In this document: one piece after another, positions 18,356-30,269 of the stretch
Position numbering within the stretch: position 1 is the stretch's first letter
Layout: each line of letters begins with the position of its first letter
Assembly: GCA_029961685.1 (NCBI GenBank)
Contig: JARWKL010000002.1
Coordinates: 33,882,908-33,946,907, forward strand
DNA: 64,000 nt
Reading direction: 5' to 3'
Source: Aristolochia californica
Taxonomy: Eukaryota; Streptophyta; Magnoliopsida; Piperales; Aristolochiaceae
The notes under the pieces: model-generated
Databases searched by the model: none
What the model was told of the DNA's origin: nothing
What the model saw: only the letters and a program-made list of their open reading frames with translations
Position numbers and translations under genes: made by a program

Positions 18356-20279
18356 ATCCCTCCCTGCTTTGCCTTAAATATGAGGAGGTTTTGCATCTCT
18401 TCAACATATCTCAAGGTCCAGGCCAAAGTTGAAGCTTTCTCCATGTCTCCACCATGAGATGTCTCCAAAAATTGGTTCAGCAGTTGAGAAGATGTGTTGA
18501 GGCTTATTGTTGTTGCTGGAAGTTCCTATCTAAGGTAAAAGCTTTGGATCCTCTTTCAGCAAATGTGTCTAATGATGTATGTGTATATAGTATTGGTAGT
18601 TTTAGATAATGGTTGGATTTTAGGAGAATTGATACAATATATTGTATCTAATATCTTGCATTTCTGCTTTAATAAATGTTTAGGCTGAAATTGATGGATA
18701 TATTTTGGTCTTCCACAAGAATACTGTCGACTATTGGTAGAGAAGGTCATTGATTTCACTCATCAAAAACTCTCTCTTCATTAGTTTGCACGGTCGACGG
18801 TTCCTTGCTTAGCAGTCAGCATTCAACCTCTTGAAAGCTCATCTTCACTTGGGATTAGCGAAGGTGAAAGGGCTTCTCCATTGTTGGTGAGGCTAGTGGT
18901 TGCCTCCTGAGCCTGTGTAAAGTTTTTCTTGAATAGAAACGATTTTGAATCATATGACTCTCGTCTATTTGTTACATAGTACTGAAAGGAGTGGAGAACC
19001 GAGTAGGTGCAATTATACGGATAGGAAGAGCTGGTAGTTTTTGAAAATCAGAACTGTTTTTGGGAAGAGGAGGAATGCTTGACCGTGCTCCTTGGCCCCG
19101 ATTGCTCCTTTACATAAAAGTTTCCTCTTTTGCCATTTCCATTTTGATTGGTTTTTTCGATGCCCTCAAACTATACAGTGTTTGTATAATCACAAGAACT
19201 GTTTTTTAAACAGAAAAACATGTATTGAACAGTTGCTCTAAGCTATTGGAAAGATTGAATTCCTCTAAATTGATCCCTATTTGAAAAAGCACCACGATGA
19301 TATAACCCTAAGAGGACAACAACCCAAAATGCATAAATGCGTCAGTAACTGTGAAGAGGCAACTCATACGGCTCCAGACAAAATAAACACTCAAAAGTCA
19401 AGGGGGTTTCATCCTTCCGATGCTTTCAATTTTTCAACAATGGGGGCCTAGTTTCCACTACAAAAATTGATCAAAACAAGGAGGGTTGAGTCGGTTGGAA
19501 CCTTGAAATAGCCTGCCCGACTTTGATTCATCAAATAGCTAGGAGTCTTTTTTCTATCCGATGACATTGCTATGGAGGAAGCCAATTGAAGCCTCCAATA
19601 TACCGCTGCCTGCAATTTCATATAAGCTAGATTTCCTAAAAAAGTACCACCTCAAAATTGTTCTTAAAACCAAAATCCTAAACCCTAATGATCCTATTCC
19701 AAAATTACTACACAAATTCAAAAATCTTTCCATGTATTCACTGATCCATGTGTGACTAATCTTTAAAAATATATATGTAACTATTCATTAATAAGATAAT
19801 CACTTAAACAATTTAAATTTTTAAAAAAAGTTTATAAATCTATATAATAAACCCACCTTTCAAGACACCCACACCCCTTAACAAAATTAGGATTTCTATG
19901 AGAGAATTCAATTATGGTGTTCATTAGATCCACTCAGTATGTAAACAATGGCAGACAAGCTAAAAAATTATAATATCTTAGAGAGAGATTTTTTAAACAT
20001 ATAGTTTGGGACATCATATTAAATCACCCAAAATTCAATGTGTAAATGACTTTACACATTATGTATGCTTGTTTGTAGGATTGTTATGCCCAAAGATGTT
20101 TAATGTAATTGTACCCTTGAAATTTGAGACACGTTGGATGTTATACATCATGGAACACTATTTTTTAATCCAAATTATGGATCAATGATAAGCTCATCCT
20201 TAAGTAATCTTAGGTATAATTTACTAACTTCGTTGTTCTTGTTGAGAATAACTTTTCCATTAAAACTAAATAAAACAAA
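17688..20279. other. Unassigned AT-rich region
   Basis: No gene or element is recognised. Short ORFs on both strands show no domain. A 34-base C run lies at 18322-18355. The GC content rises slightly around 18180-19150 without coding signal. Confidence 0.5.
18322..18355 (+). repeat. Poly-C homopolymer, 34 bases
   Basis: An uninterrupted run of C. Such long G/C runs are rare in plant DNA and prone to length error in sequencing. The glycine-rich minus ORF across it is an artefact. Confidence 0.9.
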
Positions 20280-21300
20280 AAACATATTACTTCATTTATA
20301 TACTTCATTATACTTATGGAAATAGAAAAAAAAATTGGTCTAGGTGAATCAATTACACAACCTCAACCTATTCAAAAAACTATTAACAAAGAAGTCATGC
20401 CCAAGGAAAATCAACAAGAAGAGACATCCACACCCATGCAAAGCAATGCAAAGGAGACATCCACCTCGCTCATGCAAGCCATGCAAAAGGGGGACATTCT
20501 CATTCATGGATGTTTCTCAACCACATCAAGGATCTTCTAGAACAAGTTCTCCTACTATCATTCAGATGAGGGACCGACCACAAACTTCTTTAACTATTCA
20601 AGAATCTCCTACAATCACTTCCCCAATGGCATGATGCGTTGAAAGAAGAATACAATGTTATTCAATGAAATAACACCTGAGAACTCATTCCTAAACAATC
20701 TGATATGCGTGTTGTTGGATCTCAATGGAATTTTTGAACCAAATACAACAAGGATGGAATTGTCCAAAAATACAAAGCTCATCTTGTAGCTCAAGGACAT
20801 AGGCAACTTCCAAGAATTGACTATGATAAAACATAAAGTCCTGTGGTTTGTCCTCAAATGATTCAAGTAGTTCTTCCCAAGCCCTCTATTATAGCTGGTC
20901 ATTACTTCAATTTGATGTAAACAATGTTTTCCTTCTCAAATCTCTTGCAAGGAAGTATATATGCATCAACCTCTTGGTTTTCAAAGTTCACATTTTCCAT
21001 ATCATGTATGCAGGCTCATAAAAAGCTATTTGTGGTCTTAAACAAGCACTTCGAGTTTGGTATGCTCTATTTAGTGATTTTTTACTTTATTTTGGTTTTC
21101 AAACTAGAAAAGTAGATCCTTTATTTTTTTGTTATCATTCTTATTCTAACTATTTATATCTCCTTCTTTGTGTTCAAATAAGACATCACTCGTTAGAACT
21201 TACAAAAAATCCTTGTATGATACTTTTTTAGTCAAAAGTCTAAGTTCTCTAGATGTCTTCCTAGGCATTCAAGTTCATCGACCATCTAAAAAGTTAAGAT
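20280..21300 (+). pseudogene. Element N: decayed copia reverse transcriptase
   Basis: Scattered in three plus frames are typical copia connection/RT motifs: WHDALKEEYNVIQ (about 20632), VVGSQWNF then KYNKDGIVQKYKAHLVAQGH (about 20710-20805), and YDKT-SPVV (about 20820). Further blocks resemble the thumb region. Stops and frameshifts are frequent. No LTRs are found nearby. It is an old fragment from the same strand as K and L. Confidence 0.7.
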
Positions 21301-21825
21301 TATTTTTATTTAATTGAAAATCATATTATAATTGTAAATAAATTTACATAATCTCTTTTTAATTTTGATTAATTGAATACTTTAATTATATAACATTAAT
21401 GTGAATTGAATTCTTCATTATTTTTATGATTTAAAATAATTTTATGAAATTAAGAAATTATTTTATTACCAAGATACTCAATACCACATTTATCTGAATT
21501 AATTAAAAGAATTTCTAATATATAATGACTTATAATAGGACAAATGCCTCTTTCTTAGTTATTTTATCATCAATCTAGTTTTTTAATAAATTCCATCCAC
21601 ACTTGCCATAAAGTTAACTAACACAAAATCTAAATTCTATTGTACTTTCTATAGACCATACTAACATAAAATAGTACATATCACCCAAGGATTCCCCTTC
21701 CCCCATGACTGTAATAGGAAGAATGCTCCTATTAGTAGGCTCATCAGACCGTCATCTTCATGATGCAGGCCCCCTTGATTTTATTGTCTAACATTCTTCC
21801 TCTTATTTTATTCAAAGCTGAAGAG

Positions 21826-22820
21826 GATCCTATTAATAGGAACTAGAGAGCAATTATTTCCGTGGGAAAGAGAAGAGTTGGTTATATACAACTAGTTTAG
21901 TTTGCTTCCATGACCTTTCTTCTTTCTCAATTTGTGTCTTAGGAAGGTCCCTTCAAATTAAACGTGAAAGATGTATTATTTTCCCTAAAAGATTTGTTTT
22001 CCATCAAATTACGCTAATATCATGTTCAAGGGTGCAAGATGATGTTGAATCACCTTGACCCCTTAAAACAAAATTTTGATGGTGAAAACTTGATAACTTG
22101 AGTCAATTAGAATTTTATCACAAACACTTAACAAACTCTGAGTGTGTGTGTAAAGAGGATCCTATTAAGAGGTACTAGAAATCAGTTGTTTCCATGGGAA
22201 CGAGAACTTTGCTTCCATGACCTCTCTTCTTTCTCAATTTGGGCCTTAGGAAGGTTCCTTCAAATTTGACTTGAAAGATGTACTATTTTCCATGAAAGAC
22301 TCATTTTCCATCAAATTACGCTAATATCATGCTCAAGGGTGCAAGATGATCTTGAATCACCTTGACCCTTAAAAACAAAATTGTGATGACGAAAACTTGA
22401 TAACTTGAGTCAATTAAACTTTTATCACAAACGCTTAACAAACTTTTGTGTGTGTGTGTGGTTTTCTTGGACAACGTCGCTTGTATGATCTATCTTCTTT
22501 CTCAGTTTGGTCTTTAGGGGGGTTCCTTTGTGTGTATGTGTGTGTAGTTTTCTTGGAAAACAATTCACTTTGCTTGTATGATCTATCTTCTTTCTCAATT
22601 TGGTCTTTAGCAGGGTTCCTTCAAAGTTCCAACCTAAAAGGCGTATCAATTTCCCAGAAAGATCTATTTTTTATCAAACTATCTTAACATCATATTCAAG
22701 GGAGCAAGATGTTGTAGAATAACCTTAACCATGTAAAACACTATTGTGACGATAGAAACTGGATCACTTGAGTTGCTTAGACTTTTATTACAAGAACTTT
22801 ACAAACTTCAATTGCTTACA
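21826..22820 (+). repeat. Tandem repeat of ~300 bp, about 3.3 units
   Basis: Units start near 21826, 22153, 22455 (partial) and 22545. Shared blocks: TTCTTTCTCAATTTG, CATCAAATTACGCTAATATC, GGGTGCAAGATGAT and AACTTGATAACTTGAGTCAA. TG microsatellites mark the junctions at about 22143, 22446 and 22528. The repeat is not related to the 192-bp satellite. Confidence 0.75.
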
Positions 22821-25243
22821 CCACTTACTCAAGCCACCTTGGTGACAAACTAGAGCAACAAGTTAAAACCTTCAAATGCATTTATTTTTAAGTGTCTGAA
22901 AATTTGCAATGGAGTGATTTTTTTTGTCACCGAAACATTCAAAAAATAGTATTCCCCTCTAGTAGAAATGAGATATTAAAATAAAATGCATAAAATAAAA
23001 AAATAATAATTATTTCTAGATAAAAAAAATGAAATAAATCAAACCTGAATTCTAATGCTTTGGTTCTTAAAAAAAATTAAAAAAAAAACAAGGTGATCAC
23101 AGGAAAATTTAATGTGACTTGAAAAAATAGACAATAAATTGAAGAAAATTTATTGATGCTCAAGTATTGTTTATAGGGAGATTTTGAGCTTCTATATATG
23201 CTAAATCTGATTTGGATCCATAATTTGACAAGAACAAATCTTTAACTGTTTAGAATTGGATTTAATTTTTTTTTCTTGTGCAAATGTTTCTAATTTTTTT
23301 ATGTGGGTTTAATTGGTCCATGCAAGTTAACATGAAAATGATTTAAAAAATCTTTTAATCTCTATGAAGCTCCAATTGGTATGCCCCTTTATTTTCAACC
23401 TTTTGAAATTGACCTAGAAAGTAATTTAACAATGGCCTATACAAAAGTTTTTGTAGTCGAAAATGATGGAATTGAGACAAGTTCAATGGTGAAGTCAACC
23501 AATTTGACCACTTTTATGTGGGACGGGTGTCTCTCATGACCTTAGAGGCTGTGTTAGGCTGAGTGTAATATTGAGAAGGGTTGGGCAAAAGAAGGGACAA
23601 AATTTTGTGGGGTAGGATTAAGATGGGGTTGAAACTGAAGCCTTATTGTAGGGTAAGAGCAGGGTTGAGTTTTTGAAAACCCGATTACTTTGACAAGCTC
23701 CTTACCTAATTGAAGCTAAATAACCTTGCATACAAAATTTATAGGTCACCAAAAACTGTTTCAACAGATAGTCTCTTTCCTAGTTGGTGGCTTGAAAATT
23801 AAGCCAAATTTAAAAAGGCAACCTTGAAATTTGATTAGGGCTTATCATATTTTTACATGGGACTTTTGAAGTTCAACATTTTCAAAGATGGACTGATAAA
23901 TAATTCTAAGAAACAAGTATAACACTATTAGTGTTCCTAATGAAATAAAATGTCACAACTTATGGTTATAATATTTTATCTGTATTTTTAAATGGTAAAA
24001 TATAAAAATTATTCATGTTAAGGCCAACAAATTAACTTGGAGTTTTCGAATTTGTATCTCGGCATGAGAGTAAAACATGGTTATCCAAACATGTAGATTC
24101 TATAATCTAGGTTTCAACATGAGACAAAATCATGGTTGTCCATTCATGCACGTCTCAATGACAAGTACACTTATGAATTAAATCTAACAAACAAATATAA
24201 TCTTGCCAATAAAATTGTTAATAGGATTAAATGTCATATAAGATGTCTATATTATTTTTATCTAGAAATTTTCTATAGAGAAAAATAAAGTCATTTCTCA
24301 ATATATGAGACATAATTAAAGTCACCCATATATAAGATCAACTACCCTAACTTATAACATCTAAACCAAAACATATCTCAAAGTCACAAATTGACCTGTC
24401 ATTCAAAAAATTATTTTAACCTGGAAAATTAGTATGAGAATTAAGAATGTAGATGGTATATAAATGGAACAAAGTAGCTTATTTAGTTTACATTATGTTT
24501 ATATATAGATAAAATTTTATTTTATCTGACTATGCCATCTCATATTCTGTATATCGTTTTACCAGATTATTTTATGCTTATTCCATATTTCATTTATTTT
24601 TTCCGTTACCTAATATAAAATAAGTAATTGGCTAAATAAACGAATAAATATCAAAATAAAATTTGAAATCTATTACAATCTCAAAAACTTAGAAAAATTC
24701 ATAAAATCGAGTAATTTAAAAAATACCACTGTAAAAAACTCACCAAAACATCTAGTAGCTAAGCGTCATGTACACACTATTAAAAATTAAAAGGTCGTAG
24801 AAGACTGTTTTTTTATAATTTATTTTAAAATTTTACTAAATTACTCTTATATACCTTTAAAATAATTGATTAACCAGGCTATTGGGTATGATCAACCAAG
24901 TAAATATTTTAATTTAATTTAATTTAATTTTAATAAATAATAAATAAATAAAATAAATAAATAGGTGAATTTGACACTCTTAAAATGTATATCCCTTATT
25001 CTATGAGGTGTGAGACACAAAGAACAAGAAATAGTCTAACGAGGTAACCTTATTTACTATTATGCCAGGAAAAATAGTGTGGGCCCACGTTATTGTCACC
25101 ACGTATGCGTATCAAAACTTGCACCCATCCTCAACATCTTCCTTAATCAAAAAGTTCGTTAGCCTATTTAAGACCTACAATTTCAATGGTACTAAGTCCA
25201 CATCAATATATTCTCTTTATTTATTTCTATAATTTTTTATTTT
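22821..25243. other. Unassigned AT-rich region
   Basis: No gene-like ORF or known repeat is seen. It includes an A/T-rich simple stretch (TTTAA and AAATA units, about 24905-24962). A GC-richer patch at 23520-23680 has no coding signal. Confidence 0.5.
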
Positions 25244-25440
25244 TTTTTTAAATTTGAAAAGTAGGTTAGAGCTCGAACGTGGCTCGAGCTCAGGCTCAAA
25301 CTTGATTAAAATTCTTTGGCTTGAGTTTGATTTCAATTTTAGTCTCGAGGCTGAGTCGGAGATGGAGTTCAAAGTATTCAGATCAAACCAAACTCGAACA
25401 CATGTAGGTTTGAGCTTTGCTCCACTTGATGTCACCCCTA
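25244..25440. mobile_element. Right end of a hAT-like element (relative of 2099-4511)
   Basis: Ends CTTGATGTCACCCCTA; read inward it is TAGGGGTGACATCAAG. The next 190 bp share the subterminal pattern of the element at 2099-4511: inverted CTCGAAC/GAGCC motifs, GATCAAACC-AACTCGAACA, and AAATT-AAAAGT-GGTTAGAGCTCG. The left end was not found within a few kb, so this is a fragment or a strongly diverged copy. Confidence 0.6.
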
Positions 25441-26059
25441 TTATTTCAGTTTTTTATTGTCAAATCTTTTCTTATGGTCTTCGTTAAACAAACCACCGAA
25501 ACTAGTACACCACGGGCCATCGACTACAAACTTGTAGCAGTCTGGCGGGAAGTTTTAATGTTGGCAACTTCAAATTACTTTATATGTGCAGTGAAGGCGA
25601 TGCATCTGATGCAAAACCAATCTCGAGCCTTCGTTCACCAAATTCCTCTCGCTTGTTTTGGTCTTTGAACTCGAAAAGGTGCTGAAATGCACACGCATCG
25701 ATTCTCCATCAATCATTTCTTTACTTTACTTCTCTCTTTCTCTCTCTCTCTCTCTGATTTTTTATCCAATTTTATACGTGAAGGCTGCATCCTTGTTGGA
25801 CGTCGCATTGATTTTTTAGTGTAAGTTGTCTCTCAATTCAGCTTGCTTCATTTCCTAATATGTTCGTTTTTTTAATTTTGGTTAGCTGGATTTGTGTGGA
25901 AGGTTCATTCACTTTAAAAGTTTTTAGGGAATAGAACGTGGATGATGTTTTAAGGTGTTCGTTATTAGAATCAGCTTAGACATTATTATTAAAGGACTTC
26001 TCTGTTGGTGACTATTGTCAGCATTGGTTATTCTGATGAAGAATAAAGCATATGGTGGA
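25441..26059 (+). promoter_or_regulatory. Possible host promoter / 5' leader with CT microsatellite
   Basis: A pyrimidine tract with (CT)n at about 25729-25757 is followed by a short leader and a good splice donor (TTAGT|GTAAGTTG, near 25820). This arrangement is common at plant gene starts. No ATG-led coding exon follows clearly, and element H2 begins around 26060. The call is tentative. Confidence 0.25.
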
Positions 26060-26857
26060 CCTAGAATATTATCTTCTGAGTGATTACTTGTTACCCCCCT
26101 GAATTGGCATTTATTAATCCTACATTTTGAGAGTCGATGACCTGTGGAGGGACACAGTGATGGAGGAGTTTTATTACACTTCTGAGCGATGCCTATAGAC
26201 CCACTACCTACAGAAGATAGGAGTGTGCCCAATATCCAATATAAAGTATTTGACTGGAGTATGGAGTGATGTCTTATGGCTAGGAGTGATTTCAGTCTCA
26301 CTTATATTATGTAAGTTAGACCTCCTAGAAGAGACCACCAACTTGAGGGGGAATGTTGGAAGATATGGAGGATTGCCATTTTATATGGGAATATCCTATA
26401 CACCATTTGCAGTAAGTTGGGAGTTCATGATGTTCTCTCACCCCCAAACTTGAGGGGGAGTGTAGGAAAATGGGCTCAAACCCACACGACCAAGGAAGGT
26501 CTACATATCCAATTGTATTAGAAGATGGGTTCAAGCCCATAAAACCAAGGAAGACCTATACATCCAAGAGATGTGGAAGATAGACCCAAGGCCCATAGAC
26601 CAAGGAGAAAACTCACAAACCCACATAGTGATGGCAGGATGGTAAGCAAAGAGTCATCTCATAGAAATGACATTGATGTAATTAGTTTAAGTTCTAGGGT
26701 ATTATTATAATATTATGGTTTTTTCAATCTATAAATTGAGCTTTAGGGGGAGGGTTAGGATATAAGTCCATAACTTTTTTTTTCTCCTATTTACACCCAA
26801 TGGGTCTCTTTCTTTTTTTCTTCATGGGCTAAATCCATGGAGTCCTGAAAACTAACA
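26060..26857 (+). mobile_element. Element H2: 3' end of family H
   Basis: It contains the family's conserved 3' block (26090-26340, with GTCGATGACCTGTGGAGGGAC and GAGACCACCA-CTTGAGGGGGA), a first LTR-like start at 26356, then a purine tract and the 3' LTR. The interior and 5' LTR are absent. It lies between the possible leader (25441) and the exon-like piece at 27104. Confidence 0.65.
26461..26857 (+). repeat. 3' LTR of element H2
   Basis: 397 bp, TGTAGGAAAATGGGC to CTGAAAACTAACA, after CTTGAGGGGGAG. The first base pairs are altered from TGTTGGAAGATGGGC. It contains CTATAAATTGAGCTTTAGG in place of the TATAAATAG box. Confidence 0.78.
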
Positions 26858-27103
26858 TGCCCCATTATAAACAAAATGACCACTTATAGTTGAAATTTTT
26901 TGTGCTAGTTTGCAATTCTCCTAGTTTGGAAATCCTCTCAAGTAAGAAAGCCAATTCAACAAAAAGGAAGTACTCTTACAAATAATTTTTGAACACAATA
27001 TTTGTCACTCCAATTAAAACTCTTTGTTACGGATGATGTATCATTGATTTATTTGTTTGATGTTTGGTCCTTCCACCAATCTTTTTTGTACAGAATGTTT
27101 GCA

Positions 27104-27406
27104 TTTCCGTGTCAAGATTAGCAGAATGCATATCTGTTTCGAAGAAAGAGCTTGAGGCTTCACCACTGGTCTAGTATGTGTTTTCTTGATCACTAATAAA
27201 ATGCTAGTATTTTTCTCTTTCTATGAATTTGACATTTCAGATTCAGGGGCTGTTACACTTTTGAAATCTGAAATACATGCAGAAAGCAAATATTCTCATT
27301 TAGAGAAAATGGGTAGTGGAACCAACTTCCCCTTTGCATGCAAGGAGACATATTGTTCTGATCTTATGATTCCTACCCACACCTTTCCTGTTATTTACTG
27401 CAATTA
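27104..27406 (+). pseudogene. Possible host exon pair, unidentified
   Basis: After a pyrimidine-rich acceptor (TTTTTTGTACAG) the frame reads NVCISVSRLAECISVSKKEL then EASPLV, up to a TAG/GTATGT donor-like point near 27175. A second acceptor (TTGACATTTCAG, ending 27239) precedes DSGAVTLLKSEIHAESKYS and NFPFACKETYCSDLMIP. The amino acid mix and splice-like borders suggest real exons. I do not recognise the protein. Joining the two exons gives a stop at the border, so it is probably decayed or my borders are off. Confidence 0.3.
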
Positions 27407-27539
27407 AGAGTGAGACATGTGAGCCTATATGCTGCTAGTACCATATAAGTAATATACAAAGAAGAGCACATAACATTCAGATCATCCAATTGTAAGTCTT
27501 AACAGATAACACTCCAAACAATTATTCCTTAATGAATCT

Positions 27540-28427
27540 TTTTGAATCTGGTTGTCTGGACCCGCAATTATTCCCTTCTTTGCTATTTTACAGGGATTTA
27601 GGTGTGCCCATGAGTTTTAGACTGGCTGTTTCTTATTGTGAGGCACTTAATGATCTTGCTTGGAGAGCAGCCATGGCTGAAGAATATGTTCCTCTTCTTC
27701 AAAATATACTTGGGTGGATTAATTTACAGTACCCTTAAAAAATCATACATAGGAATTGATTCCCTCATTAGCTTCTAGCAATGTCTTTGGCTGCAAGTGG
27801 GTGTCTAAGTTAAAAAAAAAATGCAAATGTCAATGGAGAATGTCTTAAAATCTGGCTCATTGCATAAGGATATAAGCAACAACATGGAATTGATTATGAT
27901 GAGTGGATGTCGTACTAGTCAATGCACTATTGAAGTGGTAGCCTCTTGAACAAGTGGATGCCAAAAATGCATTTTTGCAAGGTCATCTGAATGGAGAGGT
28001 ATACATGAGACAAAACTTGGCTTTTTACATTGCCAGCATCCGGGTTAAATTTTCAAGTTGAAAAAAGCTCTGTAAATATGCTCCTTAGGCATTATTCAAT
28101 AGGTTTGCAATCTTTCTTCAAGAACTTGGTTGCTAAGAGAACCCAGCTGATCCCTCCATGTTTATGTATGAATTCATCTGAAGGAATGATTTTGGTCTTC
28201 CTTTATTTGTATGATATTGTGCTTATAGGTAGCTCTTCCTATTTGTTACAAGCCTTGATTTCCACTCTTCAACACGAGTTTCCTATCAAAAATCTTGGTC
28301 AGTTGCATTATTTTCTTGGAAAAGAGATTTTGCCAGCACTATCATTTGCTTCTAACTCAATCAAAGTATGTTTCTCAGTTATTGGTGAAGTTTAATATGC
28401 AGAATAGTAAACCTTGCTCTACATCTC
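27540..28427 (+). pseudogene. Element L: decayed copia RT, left part
   Basis: A plus-strand copia relic. It has WRAAMAEE (connection), VDAKNAFLQGHLNGEVYM-like text around 27955-28010 in broken frames, and an RT palm region where YVDD is replaced (LYDIVLIGSS near 28205), then HEFPIKNLGQLHYFLGKEI. It breaks off at 28432, where element K is inserted, and resumes at 33813. Confidence 0.7.
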
Positions 28428-28432
28428 TTTCT

Positions 28433-28878
28433 TGTTATGATATATTTGGATGTATATTAGATAGATTTTATGTTAATACTTGTTGTATAATTTGTGTTAT
28501 GTACATAGGGTAATTAGATAGGGCTTAATGGGCTGGGTTGCATTGTATTGGGCCCATGGGCTGTTATGTAATAAGCTTCCTAAGATCTACGTTTAAAAAG
28601 AAAAATAAAGAAGGAAAGGTAATGAATTCCATTCCAGAAATCTCTTCCTCTCCCTCGCCGATAAACCATAGAATGTGAAGCTTTCTGTCTGGACTGCGCC
28701 ATCTGTCCCTAGAAGTTGTAGTGGTTCCGTCCACCACCATTAGAGCCGAGTGCTCTCTGTTGGGCTGTGCCATTAGCCTCGTGACGAGGTGGTTCGGTTC
28801 CTGGGAAAACCAGACTGTAAACTTTGGTCTTGGCTGATCCGTCAACCTTGGTTCACCATCGTAGACCTCATTTTGTCA
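28433..28878 (+). repeat. 5' LTR of element K
   Basis: 446 bp, TGTTATGATATATTTGG to CTCATTTTGTCA. Same length as the 3' LTR and only scattered differences from it. Confidence 0.9.
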
Positions 28879-29109
28879 TGGTATAAGAACTTAGTGGTTC
28901 AACTTCCCTGTGCTGAACGTGAGCTTGGAGCTCAAGCTCACTCCATCCGAAGAGTTCCTATTCGAAGAAGTTCTGTCCGACGATCCATCTGACGACTCAG
29001 CTCAGAGGGGTGGGGTGACAGATTCTTTCCGGGAAGGTGAACGGCCAGGTGGGTGTTCTCTCCGAGCTTGGATTTCTTGGCTGATATTATGTGCATAAGG
29101 TGGTTTCTG

Positions 29110-29365
29110 AAATTTTCAGAAACTGTGGGGTAAATCTGGAATTTTTGGAAGTGTGGGGGTAGATCTGGAATTTCTGAAATTATGGGGGGTAGATCTGGAA
29201 TTTCTGAAATTATCGGGGTAGATCAGGAATTTTCAGCAACAACGGAGGTAGATCTGGAAGTTTCTGATATTGTGGGGGTAGATCTGGAATTCTCAGCAAC
29301 ATCAGGGGTAGATCTGGAATTTTTGGCAGCAGTAGGGGTAAATCTGAAATTTTTAGTGGGGTGGT
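29110..29365 (+). repeat. 30-bp in-frame minisatellite in the leader/gag of element K
   Basis: About eight units of GTAGATCTGGAATTT plus a variable half. The spacing is 30 bp or close to it, so most units add ten residues, giving repeats of GVDLEFSA in an open frame (29182-29412). Units differ in the second half. Confidence 0.8.
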
Positions 29366-29414
29366 ATATCAACGGACGAGTTAGATTTCCTTCCTTTTCG
29401 GTTCACGGGTAAGA

Positions 29415-30269
29415 ACTACAATGCCTGGGCATGTTAGTTTCAATTATTTGTCATGGGAAAAGATTTATGGGGTCTTATTGATGGGTGTGATCCGACACCT
29501 CGTGAGGCTAAAGCGTTGTCAGAATGGACCACCATGGATGCTATGGTCATGACCTGGATAATTGGATCCATTGATCCTCATCTAGTCCTTAATCTGAGGC
29601 TCTAAAAAACTACAACGGATAAGTGGAATTACCTCCACAAGGTTTATCATCAAAACAACACGGCCCGACGGGTGATTTCAAGTCGAATATGAAATGGAAA
29701 ATTTCAGGCAAGGAAGACATTCCATTGAAGAATATTTTTCAGCTTTCCAAAATCTGTAGGTTGAATATACATATATTGTTTATGAGAACGTCCCAGTTGT
29801 TGCTCTCTCTACAATCCAAGCCGTACATGGAATCAGTAAGAGGGATCAATTCTTGATGAAGCTCTGTCCAGAATTTGAGATTGCTCGTTCACATATGATG
29901 AATCGTCATCTAGTGTCGTCCCTGGATGCCTGTTTGAGTGAACTTCTTAGGGAGGAGCAGTGCATTGCTACTCAGGCTGGCATGGAACATCGAGTGCAGG
30001 CTGATACCTCTGCTCCTGTGGCCTACTGCAAGACATATGATCACTTTGCTCGGGAATTCCCCAATAAGTCCTATAACTACTGCAAGAAGATGGGTCATCT
30101 CATATCAGCTTGCCCTATTCATGAAGAAAAGAAGAAGAATATGACTTATCATGCCTCCACTAGTACTTCTAGTTCTGCAGCATTGCCGACTGCCGTCCTG
30201 ATTACTACAATTCCTATTCCTCCAACACCTGCAAGTTTAAACACACTCACTCCTGAAATGGTACAATAG
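29415..30269 (+). pseudogene. Element K gag
   Basis: Capsid-like text of the copia UBN2 type is spread over several frames: GKDLWGLIDGCDPTPREAKA and MVMTWIIGSIDPHL (about 29457-29585), then TTTDKWNYLHKVYHQNN (about 29615). The long frame 29853-30269 carries the C-terminal part, with a knuckle region at about 30030-30110 (CKTYDHFAREFP, then CKKMGHLISACP) in which the CCHC spacing is damaged. A stop after LNLRL and frameshifts prevent a full gag. Confidence 0.75.

Noticed and set aside
18247..18468. Minus-strand ORF with a long glycine run
   Set aside because: The glycines are only the translation of the poly-C homopolymer; the flanks have no domain.
22425..22687. ORFs on both strands with TH/CVCV repeats
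   Set aside because: They come from the TG microsatellites within the ~300-bp tandem repeat.
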